Source: Ashinkailepas kermadecensis (Eukaryota > Arthropoda > Thecostraca > Neolepadidae). Taken from it: a stretch of DNA of 64,000 nucleotides. This document shows positions 27,701 through 55,306 of this stretch, in pieces. The translations under genes were made by a program, and so were the position numbers. The notes below the pieces were generated by a model. The model worked only from the letters and a program-made list of their open reading frames with translations, was not told the DNA's origin and ran no database searches. Location: the NCBI GenBank assembly GCA_034440615.1, contig JAOTOM010005125.1, forward strand, positions 473,501-537,500, given 5' to 3'. The stretch's first letter is position 1. Each line of letters opens with the position of its first letter.

Positions 27701-30700
27701 TGCCGCAGTGTATTCCAGTGACTGACCGCACCTGCCGCAGGTACCTGTCGCAGCACATCCCACGTCAGCTGAAGCATGCCATGAAGCTCACCCTGCACAC
27801 GCGATTTGCGACGGATCCTGCCTACGTTTTGGGCCCGAAGCCGCTCAGCCCCACACCAAAGCTGGTGGAGCGGCCTGATCCCCCGGTCAGTGCTGGCTAC
27901 GGCCTGATCCCCCGGTCAGTGCTGGCTCCAGCCTGATCCCCCGGTCAGTGCTGGCTACGGCCTGATCCCCCGGTCAGTGCTGGCTACGGCCTGATCCCCG
28001 GTAGTGCTGCTACGGCCTGATCCCCCGGTCAGTGCTGGCTACGGCCTGATCCCCCGGTCAGTGCTGGCTACGGCCTGATCCCCCGGTCAGTGCTGGCTAC
28101 GGCCTGATCCCCCGGTCAGTGCTGGCTACGGCCTGATCCCCCGGTCAGTGCTGGCTACGGCCTGATCCCCCGGTCAGTGCTGGCTACGGCCTGATCCCCG
28201 GTCAGTGTGCCTGATCCCCCGGTCAGTGCTGGCTACGGCCTGATCCCCCGGTCAGTGCTGGCTACGGCCTGATCCCCGGTCAGTGCTGGCCTACGGCCTG
28301 ATCCCCCGGTCAGTGCTGGCTACGGCCTGATCCCCCGGTCAGTGCTGGCTACGGCCTGATCCCCCGGTCAGTGCTGGCTCCAGCCTGATCCCCCGGTCAG
28401 TGCTGGCTACGGCCTGATCCCCCGGTCAGTGCTGGCTCCAGCCCCTCCTCGCCGCTCCCCTCTGCCCCTCCAACAAGTCCTCGCCGCTCCCCTCTGACCC
28501 CTCCAACCAGTCCTCAACATCCATCTGCCCCCTCTGTCCCCACGTCCTCTTCAAGCATCCGCTGCTAGTTTGCTTTCAATTCCTGGTTTGATCCCTCTGA
28601 TCAGTATGAATTCCCTCGAGCCTACCCCTGGGTTGTCCCCACTCCTTTGTTGGATTGTCTCGGGTTCCAAACTTCCTCCGGTGAGCAGCCCAGCCCCGTT
28701 CAGTATGTTGTCCTGATTGATGACCGTTTTGCCTTGGTGTTGTGACCAAGTCGGCCGTCGGCACTCCCGCGTTAAAGGTTGTGATGTGCCCGCGCGACGT
28801 GATGACTCGACGACGTGATGACTCAACGACGTGATGACTCAACGATTGCAATATGGCGCCGAGGAGCCGTCGGTTCAGTGCACGATCGCCCAATCGACGC
28901 GAGATGTACAGAGCTGTATGGGCTGGTTATACGGATGGAGACCAGAGGAGATCAAAGGAAGGACCGGTCCGGCCTAAAGCAAGTTGAACCTTATGCCCGT
29001 GGAGTCCAAAACAGTGTGCATCCATAATGCGCTGTGAATATAAATATTTGACGTGTTTTAACCAACGTCAAGTTTTAACCAACGCATGCGTCGCTAAATA
29101 ACCAAGCGCCGTTCTTGTGCCTTAGCTCGTTTTTGCTTCTGCTTCGCCAGCTTCCGTGAAGCACGATAAAGTGAACGTTTAGTTATTGGAAGTCTCTAGG
29201 GCGGCCCCGTCGCGGTCGCCGCTCAGTCGCCCCAGAGCTCCCTCACCGTGAGAGCGCGGTCACCAGAGCGGATCGAGGTCGGGACGGTTTCCCGCGGCGG
29301 GTGACCCTTCCTCGACCGTGCCGCAGCGGCTGACCCCTCTCCGACCTCCGGCCGGCAGACGGTGACGGGCACCACCGAGTACTGGATGAACCCCAAGTTC
29401 CCGATGGACGACTGGTTCGCGACTGTGCGCAACGACAACACCAAGAAGATAGTGCTGGCCGTGCTGGCCGGGATCGCCTGTCTCGCCATGATTGCCGGAG
29501 CCGCCTTCGTGCTCTACTACTACATGTGAGTCTCCAGCTGGCTCAGTCTGGCCGCTGCAGTGGCCGGTCCAGGGCGCAACGTCACCACCCACCGCTCTCC
29601 AAGTGGACCCGATTTGGAAGAAAATTTGCCTGTATCACGACTTGCGTAAAACTAGGACTTTTACATGGAAAATATTGTTTTCAGATTACGCTCATGTTCT
29701 AAGCAGTCAAGATTCGATAATTTGTTGTTGGAAATTGGTGGCAATTTTTATTTTGTCCCCCTCAAGCCGACTTAAGCACGGCTGGATGGACTCGCCTCTG
29801 GATCGCTGTATCATAATGTTGGCGGTTTAGGCGGTTACGACGCTTCAGTGAAGTTGTAAGATCAATATTGACCAACCCACTCATATAAAGTGGTAACTTA
29901 ATTGTGAATGGGATTGGAATTTAAGTTAAGGGGAATGCTACGGACCTGCGCAAGCGGTGACTTAAAATACCGACTACAATGGCACAAGATGATATATTCG
30001 AAAAATGTACGCCAACGTTTCAGCTTTTTGCCTTTATCATGGTGACAAGTACTTGCCACCCTGATGAAGGCATGAAGCTGAAACGTTGGCATACATTTTT
30101 CGAATATATTACCTTGTGCCATTATAGTTTGTATTTTACTTGTCCAATTAACTAATAACTAGCGGTCACTTCACGATAATTTCACGCTTGGAAGGAGGGG
30201 CGACGCACACAAATTGATGACAAACTGTGCTCGGTTGGAAGGTAGCTGTCCACTATCCCTTCGCCTATGTACGCAGGATTTGCAAGAGCCCAGCCGCGAC
30301 CCGCTGTCGTCATGGTGACGAACAAACAAGACATGGAATAAAGTCGAGTGATGATCAAGCATCCACGAGCTGTTAGTTTTCTTGAGAAAAAATTATGTAA
30401 AACACTTCTTTAGACCTAAGATATGAGCCATGCGTCGGTGCCGATTTAGCACATTTTCGGTGGCTCAACCGTCTCCAATAATTTCAGTGTTTACATGGAA
30501 CCCTATCGGCGCCCCCATTCGATTTCAGCCCTCTCATTTCATCAATGTATTTCCCTCCTGATTGTTGGAAATTGGCGCCCTTGGACCTATGGCTCAAAGA
30601 TCAGTGCAACTATGAGCCACAAGGGCCCTTCTTGCAGGGGCTCAACTAGCCGCTCCCATTCCTGTCCAGACCTCATTTGCTACCATCAAAGTTCCGGACG

Positions 30701-30945
30701 GTGTGCGGCCAAGACGCTGCGCCGGGGAGGAAATGAAACAGTGACAGAGGTCGACTGTCGTTCAAGAGTACCATCTCCGCGAACCAATCAACACTGATAT
30801 GCTGCCGTTCGTTTTCAGGGTCAAGAAGCCCCAAATGGACGACATGTACGACGAGGGGTACGAGAAGCAGGAGACGGCGTTTACCACGCCGGCGGAGGGC
30901 GATACGCCAGTCGCGGGCAGCCAGGAGGACCTCAATCTCAACTAG
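8869..30945 (+). CDS. Type I single-pass membrane protein, family not recognised (nine exons)
   Basis: Exons 8869..9741, 14777..14915, 21417..21712, 22724..22911, 24786..24864, 26271..26479, 27741..27885, 29359..29525 and 30819..30945 join in phase into 740 codons. A signal peptide (residues about 1-27, hydrophobic CFVLFVLPLL core) precedes an ectodomain with 18 cysteines, an even number that suits disulfides. A Cys-rich patch CQCFCPY sits at the start of exon 3, and one N-glycosylation sequon (NTT) near residue 583. A 26-residue transmembrane helix spans about 674-699, and an acidic, Tyr-containing tail of 41 residues ends in QEDLNLN. The architecture suggests a cell-surface receptor, adhesion or fusion glycoprotein; I cannot name the family. 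The weakest links are the exon 4 donor and exon 5, both inferred from phase. Introns 1 and 2 each hold a retrotransposon copy. Confidence 0.75.
9742..10285. other. Intron 1, unique part
   Basis: AT-rich intron sequence with a TATATA-rich patch near 10170..10220; nothing else recognised. Confidence 0.5.
10376..12760 (-). pseudogene. LINE copy 1 ORF2 (EN-RT-RNase H), internally deleted
   Basis: Endonuclease N terminus (LQWNCHSLLSKW, LQETWF) reads to NAHSPAWD-like sequence, then joins directly to the middle of the RT near 12325, removing the rest of EN and the RT fingers. RT catalytic LFTDDSATW (first residue of the FADD box changed to T), RNase H FTDGSKDAN and WVPSHCGIPGNEEAD are visible. Several frameshifts. 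Confidence 0.8.
12770..14328 (-). pseudogene. LINE copy 1 ORF1 (gag-like, CCHC)
   Basis: It starts MGKKRKKDADPSS, a basic then acidic and proline-rich N terminus. A frameshift near 13675 separates this from the RNA-binding part with knuckles CFNCQRFGHGSKTC and CPKCGEPPHPDSTC and a third, CLSCNSSDHL...C. A further frameshift lies near 13330. Not functional. Confidence 0.8.
14596..14776. other. Unique sequence and polypyrimidine tract between LINE copy 1 and exon 2
   Basis: 14730..14772 holds four copies of an 11-bp unit CTTCTGCACCC that forms the branch/pyrimidine region directly before ACTCAG|GTG. Confidence 0.7.
14777..14915 (+). CDS. Membrane-protein gene, exon 2
   Basis: 139 nt starting VRLDRSKYG in phase 0 and ending in phase 1 after KNM. 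It has three cysteines (LTCG, KCFKK, VCKN). The acceptor tract is an 11-bp repeat (CTTCTGCACCC) and the donor is GTGGGT. Oppositely oriented retrotransposon copies lie on both sides. Confidence 0.85.
14916..15561. other. Unique intron sequence between exon 2 and LINE copy 2
   Basis: No domain or element recognised. Together with 14596..14915 this makes a roughly 0.97-kb unique island between the two LINE 5' ends. Confidence 0.5.
15829..17397 (+). pseudogene. LINE copy 2 ORF1 (gag-like, CCHC)
   Basis: It begins MGKKRKKDTDPSS. Premature TAG at 16237..16239 and TAA at 16330..16332 lie in the same frame; copy 1 has sense codons there. CCHC knuckles CFNCQRFGHGSKTC and CPKCGELLHPDSTC are intact; a frameshift follows before CLNCNTPDHL. 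About 16995..17105 holds short Thr/Pro/Gln-rich tandem units. Confidence 0.8.
17407..21169 (+). pseudogene. LINE copy 2 ORF2 (EN-RT-RNase H)
   Basis: Endonuclease: LQWNCHSLLSKW, LQETWF, FNAHSPAWD and DSDHYPIK (18041..). RT: SVGPDKLHY-like region (18770), LPQGSCISPVLFNI (19338..) and the catalytic LFADDSAIW (19426..). RNase H: YTDGSKNAN (20332..), ICSDSKSVLQ, WVPSHCGIPGNQEAD. C-terminal C-x2-C-H-C segment (CPSCNTHLTIPHILLHC) and end TNLIQEL-stop. Frameshifts at several places. Confidence 0.85.
21417..21712 (+). CDS. Membrane-protein gene, exon 3 (Cys-rich)
   Basis: 296 nt between CGGCAG and AAG|GTCAGC. It continues exon 2 in frame (G-FIASSPLIDQ) and ends in phase 0 (SDK). Five cysteines, including the cluster CQCFCPY. 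Confidence 0.9.
21713..22723. other. Intron 3, no element recognised
   Basis: AT-moderate unique sequence with a 10-bp triplet (TTTGGTCAG) near 22468..22500. I see no gene or clear repeat. Confidence 0.5.
22724..22911 (+). CDS. Membrane-protein gene, exon 4 (3' end uncertain)
   Basis: It starts in phase 0 after ATCTCAG and encodes a polar, helix-prone stretch (QEARALTQKQDALVAEF). The only donor-like site giving the phase 2 needed by the next exon is CAATG|GTACGG at 22911/22912, inside the first minisatellite unit. A phase-0 alternative, GAC|GTCTGG at 22891, would skip exon 5 and join exon 6 directly. Confidence 0.65.
22892..24200. repeat. 27-bp minisatellite, about 48 copies, overlapping the exon 4 donor
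   Basis: The unit is GTCTGGGTCTCCAAACAATG plus GTACTGT (G or T variants at one base). The array begins inside the end of exon 4, so each unit repeats the candidate donor (AATG|GTAC). The period is a multiple of three, which leaves long open frames in other phases, including nine-residue repeats with NGT sequons; these are not in the exon 4 frame. Confidence 0.95.
24605..24782. repeat. 21-bp minisatellite before exon 5
   Basis: About seven units of TTCTGATGACCCGAGGCCGG reach the acceptor at 24785. Confidence 0.9.
24786..24864 (+). CDS. Membrane-protein gene, probable exon 5
   Basis: 79 nt between CGGCAG and GAG|GTGAGG. In the frame that ends in phase 0 (needed by the next exon) it reads CTFIW ... 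RRAIVTVIGSRLWQSE, an open, beta-strand-like segment. Minisatellites touch both its ends, as at other exons here. It adds the eighteenth ectodomain cysteine if counted with the rest. Confidence 0.6.
24880..25000. repeat. CT-rich repeat after exon 5
   Basis: Units of CTCCTCTGCTGCTTC(C/T)TCCTCTTCC type, about four, beginning shortly after the exon 5 donor. Confidence 0.8.
25440..25555. repeat. C-rich low-complexity repeat
   Basis: CCCTCCCCATCCACTCTCCC-type units, about three, in intron 5. Confidence 0.8.
25630..26020 (+). mobile_element. 5'-truncated non-LTR retrotransposon fragment (ORF2 C terminus)
   Basis: In one frame it reads FCRLRIGHTFATHSYML then CPRCSNPLIVSHVLVGC, the C-x2-C-H-C segment that follows RNase H in this LINE type. 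An in-frame TAG lies at 25794..25796, then the frame reopens to TGA near 25929. A GGGCGC ... GCGCCCC hairpin and CTAAG follow near 25983..26020. It is a different family from the 10-21 kb copies. Confidence 0.7.
26219..26284. repeat. Duplicated acceptor of the exon starting at 26271
   Basis: CAGGAGTTCACCCAG, which spans the acceptor and first bases of the exon, also occurs at 26220..26234, 49 bp upstream. Confidence 0.85.
26271..26479 (+). CDS. Membrane-protein gene, exon 6
   Basis: 209 nt, GTCGTCAG|GAGTTC to GACTG|GTGGGT, phase 0 to 2. It encodes EFTQQLPDV through IWSNTTRLTAYIYWDW, with the only NxT sequon. A copy of its first bases precedes the acceptor, and a copy of its last bases with the donor follows it. 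In the gene order used here it follows exon 5. Confidence 0.9.
26455..26525. repeat. Duplicated donor of the exon ending at 26479
   Basis: CTCACCGCCTACATCTACTG plus GGACTGGTGGGTGCTCAC is followed at about 26492 by a second copy reading GGAACTGATGGGTACTCAC. The second copy has lost the GT (GATGGG). Confidence 0.9.
26480..27630. other. Intron 6
   Basis: It includes AGAAGAAGAAC near 26540 and tandem GGGCTGGGCAGGGGAGTCTGACCAC-type units near 27085..27150. A small TTGGTGTCA triplet lies near 27455. No gene seen. Confidence 0.5.
27655..27745. repeat. Triplicated acceptor of the exon starting at 27741
   Basis: Three roughly 33-bp units each end CCxCACCTGCCGCAG; the last is the true acceptor. The first two are followed by TATATTCCAGTGAC and TGTATTCCAGTGAC, not by exon sequence. 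This amplifies the acceptor side only. Confidence 0.85.
27741..27885 (+). CDS. Membrane-protein gene, exon 7
   Basis: 145 nt beginning with G-TAC (completing the Trp codon) and ending PKLVERPDPP in phase 0 at CCCCCG|GTCAGT. The acceptor region is triplicated and the donor region is repeated about twenty times (see repeats). Confidence 0.85.
27873..28443. repeat. 29-bp minisatellite x about 20 made from an exon end plus its donor
   Basis: The unit is GGCCTGATCCCCCGGTCAGT plus GCTGGCTAC. The first copy holds the last codons of the exon (CGG CCT GAT CCC CCG) and the donor CCG|GTCAGT; the remaining copies lie in the intron and each repeats that donor perfectly or nearly so. A few units are shortened. 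Confidence 0.95.
28444..29358. other. Intron 7 remainder
   Basis: Short C-rich units (CCTCCAACAAGTCCTC / CCTCCAACCAGTCCTC) up to about 28520 and a triplicated ACGACGTGATGACTC (28795..28845); otherwise unique. Confidence 0.5.
29359..29525 (+). CDS. Membrane-protein gene, exon 8 (transmembrane helix)
   Basis: GCCGGCAG|ACGGTG to TACAT|GTGAGT. It encodes a juxtamembrane WMNPKFPMDDWF, the basic pair KK and an uninterrupted hydrophobic helix ending YYY. Unlike exons 4-7 it has no tandem repeat at either junction. Confidence 0.9.
29962..30138. mobile_element. Foldback (palindromic) element of about 175 bp
   Basis: The left half (ATGGCACAAGATGATATATT, GCCAACGTTTCAGC) is repeated inverted in the right half (GCTGAAACGTTGGC, AATATATTACCTTGTGCCAT), giving arms of roughly 80 bp with few mismatches around a short centre at about 30050. 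It lies in intron 8 of the membrane-protein gene. It is probably a MITE-like element and would fold into a long hairpin in RNA. Confidence 0.85.
30597..30635. repeat. 39-bp dispersed repeat, copy 1
   Basis: AAAGATCAGTGCAACTATGA plus GCCACAAGGGCCCTTCTTG is identical to 58942..58980. It lies in intron 8. Confidence 0.85.
30819..30945 (+). CDS. Membrane-protein gene, terminal exon 9 (cytoplasmic tail)
   Basis: It follows TTTTCAG, completes the Met codon, and encodes VKKPQMDDMYDEGYEKQ through SQEDLNLN, then TAG at 30943..30945. The tail is acidic with two tyrosines in acidic context, which could be sorting or phosphorylation sites (inference). Confidence 0.9.
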
Positions 30946-31072
30946 CTGCGTCCGGCCACACCAGCGACATCTGTTGGTGACCGTTGGAGGCTCCATCGAA
31001 CGTGACCAGCCTGTCCCGAAACATGTCGACGACCTGGTGCTGTTCACAGCATCCCTGTGTCAGGTTCTCTGC

Positions 31073-31114
31073 TTGGGATCGTGGACGCGCCACCAGGCAC
31101 GTCCACGATCCCAA
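31073..31114. promoter_or_regulatory. Perfect 15-bp stem hairpin in 3' flank
   Basis: TTGGGATCGTGGACG at 31073..31087 is the exact inverse complement of 31100..31114, with a 12-nt loop. It starts 128 nt after the stop of the membrane-protein gene, so it is likely in the 3' UTR. Its role is unknown. Confidence 0.8.
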
Positions 31115-31546
31115 ATATCTTCCGAAACATTTTGTTGTGATACCACCCGCTGATTATCGCACACAGGGCGCAGTAGTTATTCTTCAGTTGTTTTCAGCTG
31201 ATAATTGGAAACATTGAAATCTGCCGACAACTGTGTTTCGAGGCCCTCGCCACGGCGGGTGCTTGCTTCACCGTGTGTACAACAGACGACCATTCTTAAT
31301 TAATTCAAAGCTTCGTCAAAGGCGTGTGGCGATGAAGTGATAAATGTATTTGTGCAATGACTCATTACTGCGGGTCTGCCGACGCAGACAACTGGCTACG
31401 GTTGTTCTTATTTCGTGAAGTGCCGAGTTCGCACGGTCTACCGCTTCAAATTGTGACAATGCGGCTATGCATGGGATGTTAGAAGCTGGCGGGCGATTGA
31501 AGGGCGCTGAACCGTGTCGCGTCGCGCATGTATGTCGAAGTCGTGG

Positions 31547-32254
31547 GTTTTAACGAACTTCTGTCTTCAACGCAGTGAAGTACGTGGCTCTAGTTTATAC
31601 CCACCTGCATGCATCACGGCCTCTCTCGTCCCTTCTGAGTCCACTGGTGCCATTTTCATCAATATCCATCGCAGATTGGCAGTGTTGGCCAGCGTCGAGT
31701 CCTCTCGCTCGACCCTTTCGCTGGTGGTGCCACCTTTTGACGGGAATACATACTTCCTGCTGAATCCCATCTCAGTCGCCAGTTTTCCTCTGTTGTACTG
31801 AAACTGCCATGTGAAGGATCTAAAGGAGTAATTGTCACCTTACAATCAAGTTTCATAGCCTTCCTTCCAACTCACCCGCCTAGCAGCGATGGCGGCCACT
31901 ATCGGAGGCTCCATTGCGGGCTGTGAGGTGGAAGGAAAGCTATAACATGACTTAGAAGTGTGATTATAAGTTGGCAATCACTCATATAGAACTTGCACAT
32001 GGCAGTCTTGAGTATGGCAGTAAAACTGGAAACTGAAATGAACTTCAGTAGGAAGTTGGTATTACTGCCAGCAGACGGCACCACCAACGCAGGGCTCGTG
32101 CGCAGACTTAACGAAGGCTAGCGCCACCAATTCGTAATGGATATCGTCGAAGATGGCACCAGTGGACTGGGAAGGGACGTGATGCCTGCAGGTGGGAATA
32201 AACCGGAGCCACGCGCTTCACCGCAGTGAAGACGTCAGGAGTTCATTAAAGTTT
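31547..32254. mobile_element. Large foldback element, about 0.7 kb
   Basis: The whole segment is an imperfect palindrome centred near 31900. Landmarks pair in inverse: AGTCCACTGGTGCCAT (31638..) with ATGGCACCAGTGGACT (32152..), CCACCTGCATGCATCAC (31602..) with GTGATGCCTGCAGGTGG, and CCTTCCTTCCAACTCAC near 31860 with GTGAGGTGGAAGGAAAG near 31925. No transposase frame. It lies between the converging membrane-protein and MOF genes. Confidence 0.85.
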
Positions 32255-32559
32255 CAGATCTGACACATACATACCACACGTGCGGTACGGCACTGCTCTT
32301 CGATCGCGGCTAAATACGACACATCTTACGCTTAGGAGCATTGGCTCGATTGGAGGGGGCGAACTCGGACTCTACACACAATAAGAACAGCCCTAGGCTC
32401 ACCGTCCTCGGCGGACACAACGGTGCCCAACTCTGAACCACACGCGGAAACAGACACCGCGGCGCCGACACACACACACGCTGTCCCGGACGGCGCTGGA
32501 TCGACGCACTAAGGCCTCGCAGCACTCCGATGACTGTGGTCCGCGGCACGCCCAGAACT

Positions 32560-32700
32560 CCGACACGGACACACAGCACACTGGTCCACCGTACCCCGGC
32601 ACGCCTCTCCAACGGCACCATCAGACCCGTCCGACCGTACCCCAGACACGGACACACGAGCACACTGGTCCACCGTACACCGGCACGCACCACAAAGGAC
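32560..32700. repeat. Two-copy repeat of about 90 bp
   Basis: ACACTGGTCCACCGTACCCC and the later ACACTGGTCCACCGTACACC mark two units; GTCC-rich surroundings continue to about 32700. Confidence 0.7.
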
Positions 32701-33157
32701 CATTAGACTGGAAGGCCGCCGTGGGTACCCCGGTCAGGCGGTTGCGTAAGGGCCAACGGTGCCGGGTGCCGGATGGTTTCGGCAGGCTGCAAATGACAAC
32801 GGTGAAGTGGGGCTAGCGCACCTGCAGTGTTCAATCCTCAGTCTGTTTGAAGTCGCTAGACACGGCCCAACGACTTGTAGACGCTGTGAAGATCGAATGC
32901 TGCAGTTGCCTGCTGAAACCATCCCGCACCCGTCAGCCGGGAGTCCCGTGGTCTTCACCTCTGGACCGACAGTGCGCATCGGTGCGGTCCAACCCCCGTC
33001 GCTGGTCCAGATGTTGGTCCGGTCTGGTCACGTTTCCGGCGGGCCGGTCTGATCTGACGTTCCTGTCCGGTCGGACGGACAGGGGGGGGGGATTCGGTCC
33101 GATCCTGTTGACGGTCCTGGACGGTCTGACGACCGGGTGGTCCATCGGTCCGGACTG

Positions 33158-53446
<20,289 letters not shown>

Positions 53447-53517
53447 CACGGCTCAGCCCCACAGCTGGGGCTCCTGCACTGTGTTCAATGGAACAGGCAC
53501 TGCGGGAAACGATACAT

Positions 53518-53728
53518 TGATGATGTTAATGGATATATTGATGACGATGGTGGATAGATTGATGATGATGGTGGATAGATTGATGACGATGGTGGATAGA
53601 TTGATGATGATGGTGGATAGATTGATGATGATGGTGGATAGATTGATGATGATGGTGGATAGATTGATGATGATGGTGGATAGATTGATGATGATGGTGG
53701 ATAGATTGATGATGATGGTGGATAGGTT
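53518..53728. repeat. 21-bp repeat upstream of the MOF start
   Basis: GATGATGGTGGATAGATTGA(T), ten units, then T16. It lies 70-280 bp upstream of the ATG, so in the 5' UTR or promoter. Confidence 0.93.
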
Positions 53729-53877
53729 TTTTTTTTTTTTTGGTTCAAGGGCGCTTCGACCAAAGCGTGATCATTTAGCAGGTTTTGTTGTTGCTACAAA
53801 GTGGCAAACTAATTGATGGTTAGCATCATTTGGAACATTTTACACAGCACCTTTTCCTATTTTGATTCTCACGTGGT

Positions 53878-54040
53878 GGTGGTGGTTATTGGTTTTACGA
53901 CACGTCGACCATTGAGCCATGTAGCATTGCCAATCTCTCACGCCGATTGGTTGCGGGCGAAGAGTGGCGACAGGTGAGGCTCGAACCCACAATCTTTTGA
54001 TTGTGAGACTGGCAACTGACCCCTAGACTACTTGTCCCCT
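53878..54040 (-). mobile_element. tRNA-derived SINE, first subfamily, copy 4
   Basis: On -: GGGGACAAGTAGTCTAGGGG head, B box GTGGGTTCGAGCCTCACC, then the common body to GACGTGTCGTAAAACC. It is flanked by TTGATTCTCACGTG on both sides (53859.. and 54041..), a likely 14-bp target-site duplication. Confidence 0.88.
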
Positions 54041-54539
54041 TGATTCTCACGTGATTGTGTCTGTTTTATGTTGAGTGATCTTTGCAGTAATATGAACCAG
54101 TGCTATGCTGAGTGATATTTGCAGTAATATGAGCCAGTTCTACATTGGATGATCCTTACAGTAATATGAACCAGGTCTTCCAACAAGTTGTTTCCTCCAC
54201 AAATAATAATGGCTACATGCACATGCTAATCTTCTTACAGGTTTCACACCTGCCTCATGCATAACCTATGCATGTTGTTCTGCAAGTGTGGTGGGCAATT
54301 TGCATGCAAAACTTTGATGTGATGAGGTGATTAAATTGTGCAATGAGCTGCTGGAAGAAACATTGCACAACAATTGGGATTACATACATGCATACAGTGA
54401 GACTATGGCCATACATGCTCAGAAAACTGCATAGCAAAAATGCATGACTGCCCTACTAGGGTCCTCCTCATCAAAGATCCTACTTCTGAAAAATAGCTGA
54501 AATTCCATTATATGGGCAGAGCAAATTTTGCGGAATGCC

Positions 54540-55263
54540 TCGGTTCCTGACACCATCACCAAGTAAGGATCAGTGCCAAAAACAAGTGGTCACATCCTCT
54601 GAATCATGTTCACAAACATGGTATTCCAGAAAAAAAATCCCCCAATTCCCAAAACACCTTAAGGCACAAATTTACCAATTCATGTAACTATACAGGATAA
54701 AGTATTGAAAAACAAGTCACAGATGAATGCATAGCTATACAAATGTACTCCATGACATGGACTCAGTTACATTTGGTTATGTTGCTGTTGCATAGCATGG
54801 ATCAACCAACAAACACTGAGTGTAACTAAATTAATGTCTTGCAGTATATTAATCTTATCATACATTCATCTGAGACTTGTTTTTTAATTCTCAATCACAA
54901 AAAGCTATGTAAATCTGCCCCATAACATTAATTTAGATGGCATAGTGGCTTGTTACTAGAGCCATCAGGTGTGGCTGTTGCTAACTTTGCTGACATGATT
55001 ACAAAGTGCAGATCCAAACCCTGCATGGCATGACGATGCAGCTCACCAGGGGAAAAAAAAAGGTTTTTTTTGGGGGGGGGAAGTTTAAAAAAAAAAAAAG
55101 AAGGAAAAAAAAACAAAAGGCAAAAAATTGGATGTCTTTGTATTTTGAAGGGGGAGGAAATTTTTTAATAAGATTTAAGGAGAATAAGGAAAGGGGAAAA
55201 AAAAAAAATTATATTAGTATAAAAATAAAAAAAAATTTTAAAAAAGAAAAAGAAAAAAAGAGG

Positions 55264-55306
<43 letters not shown>

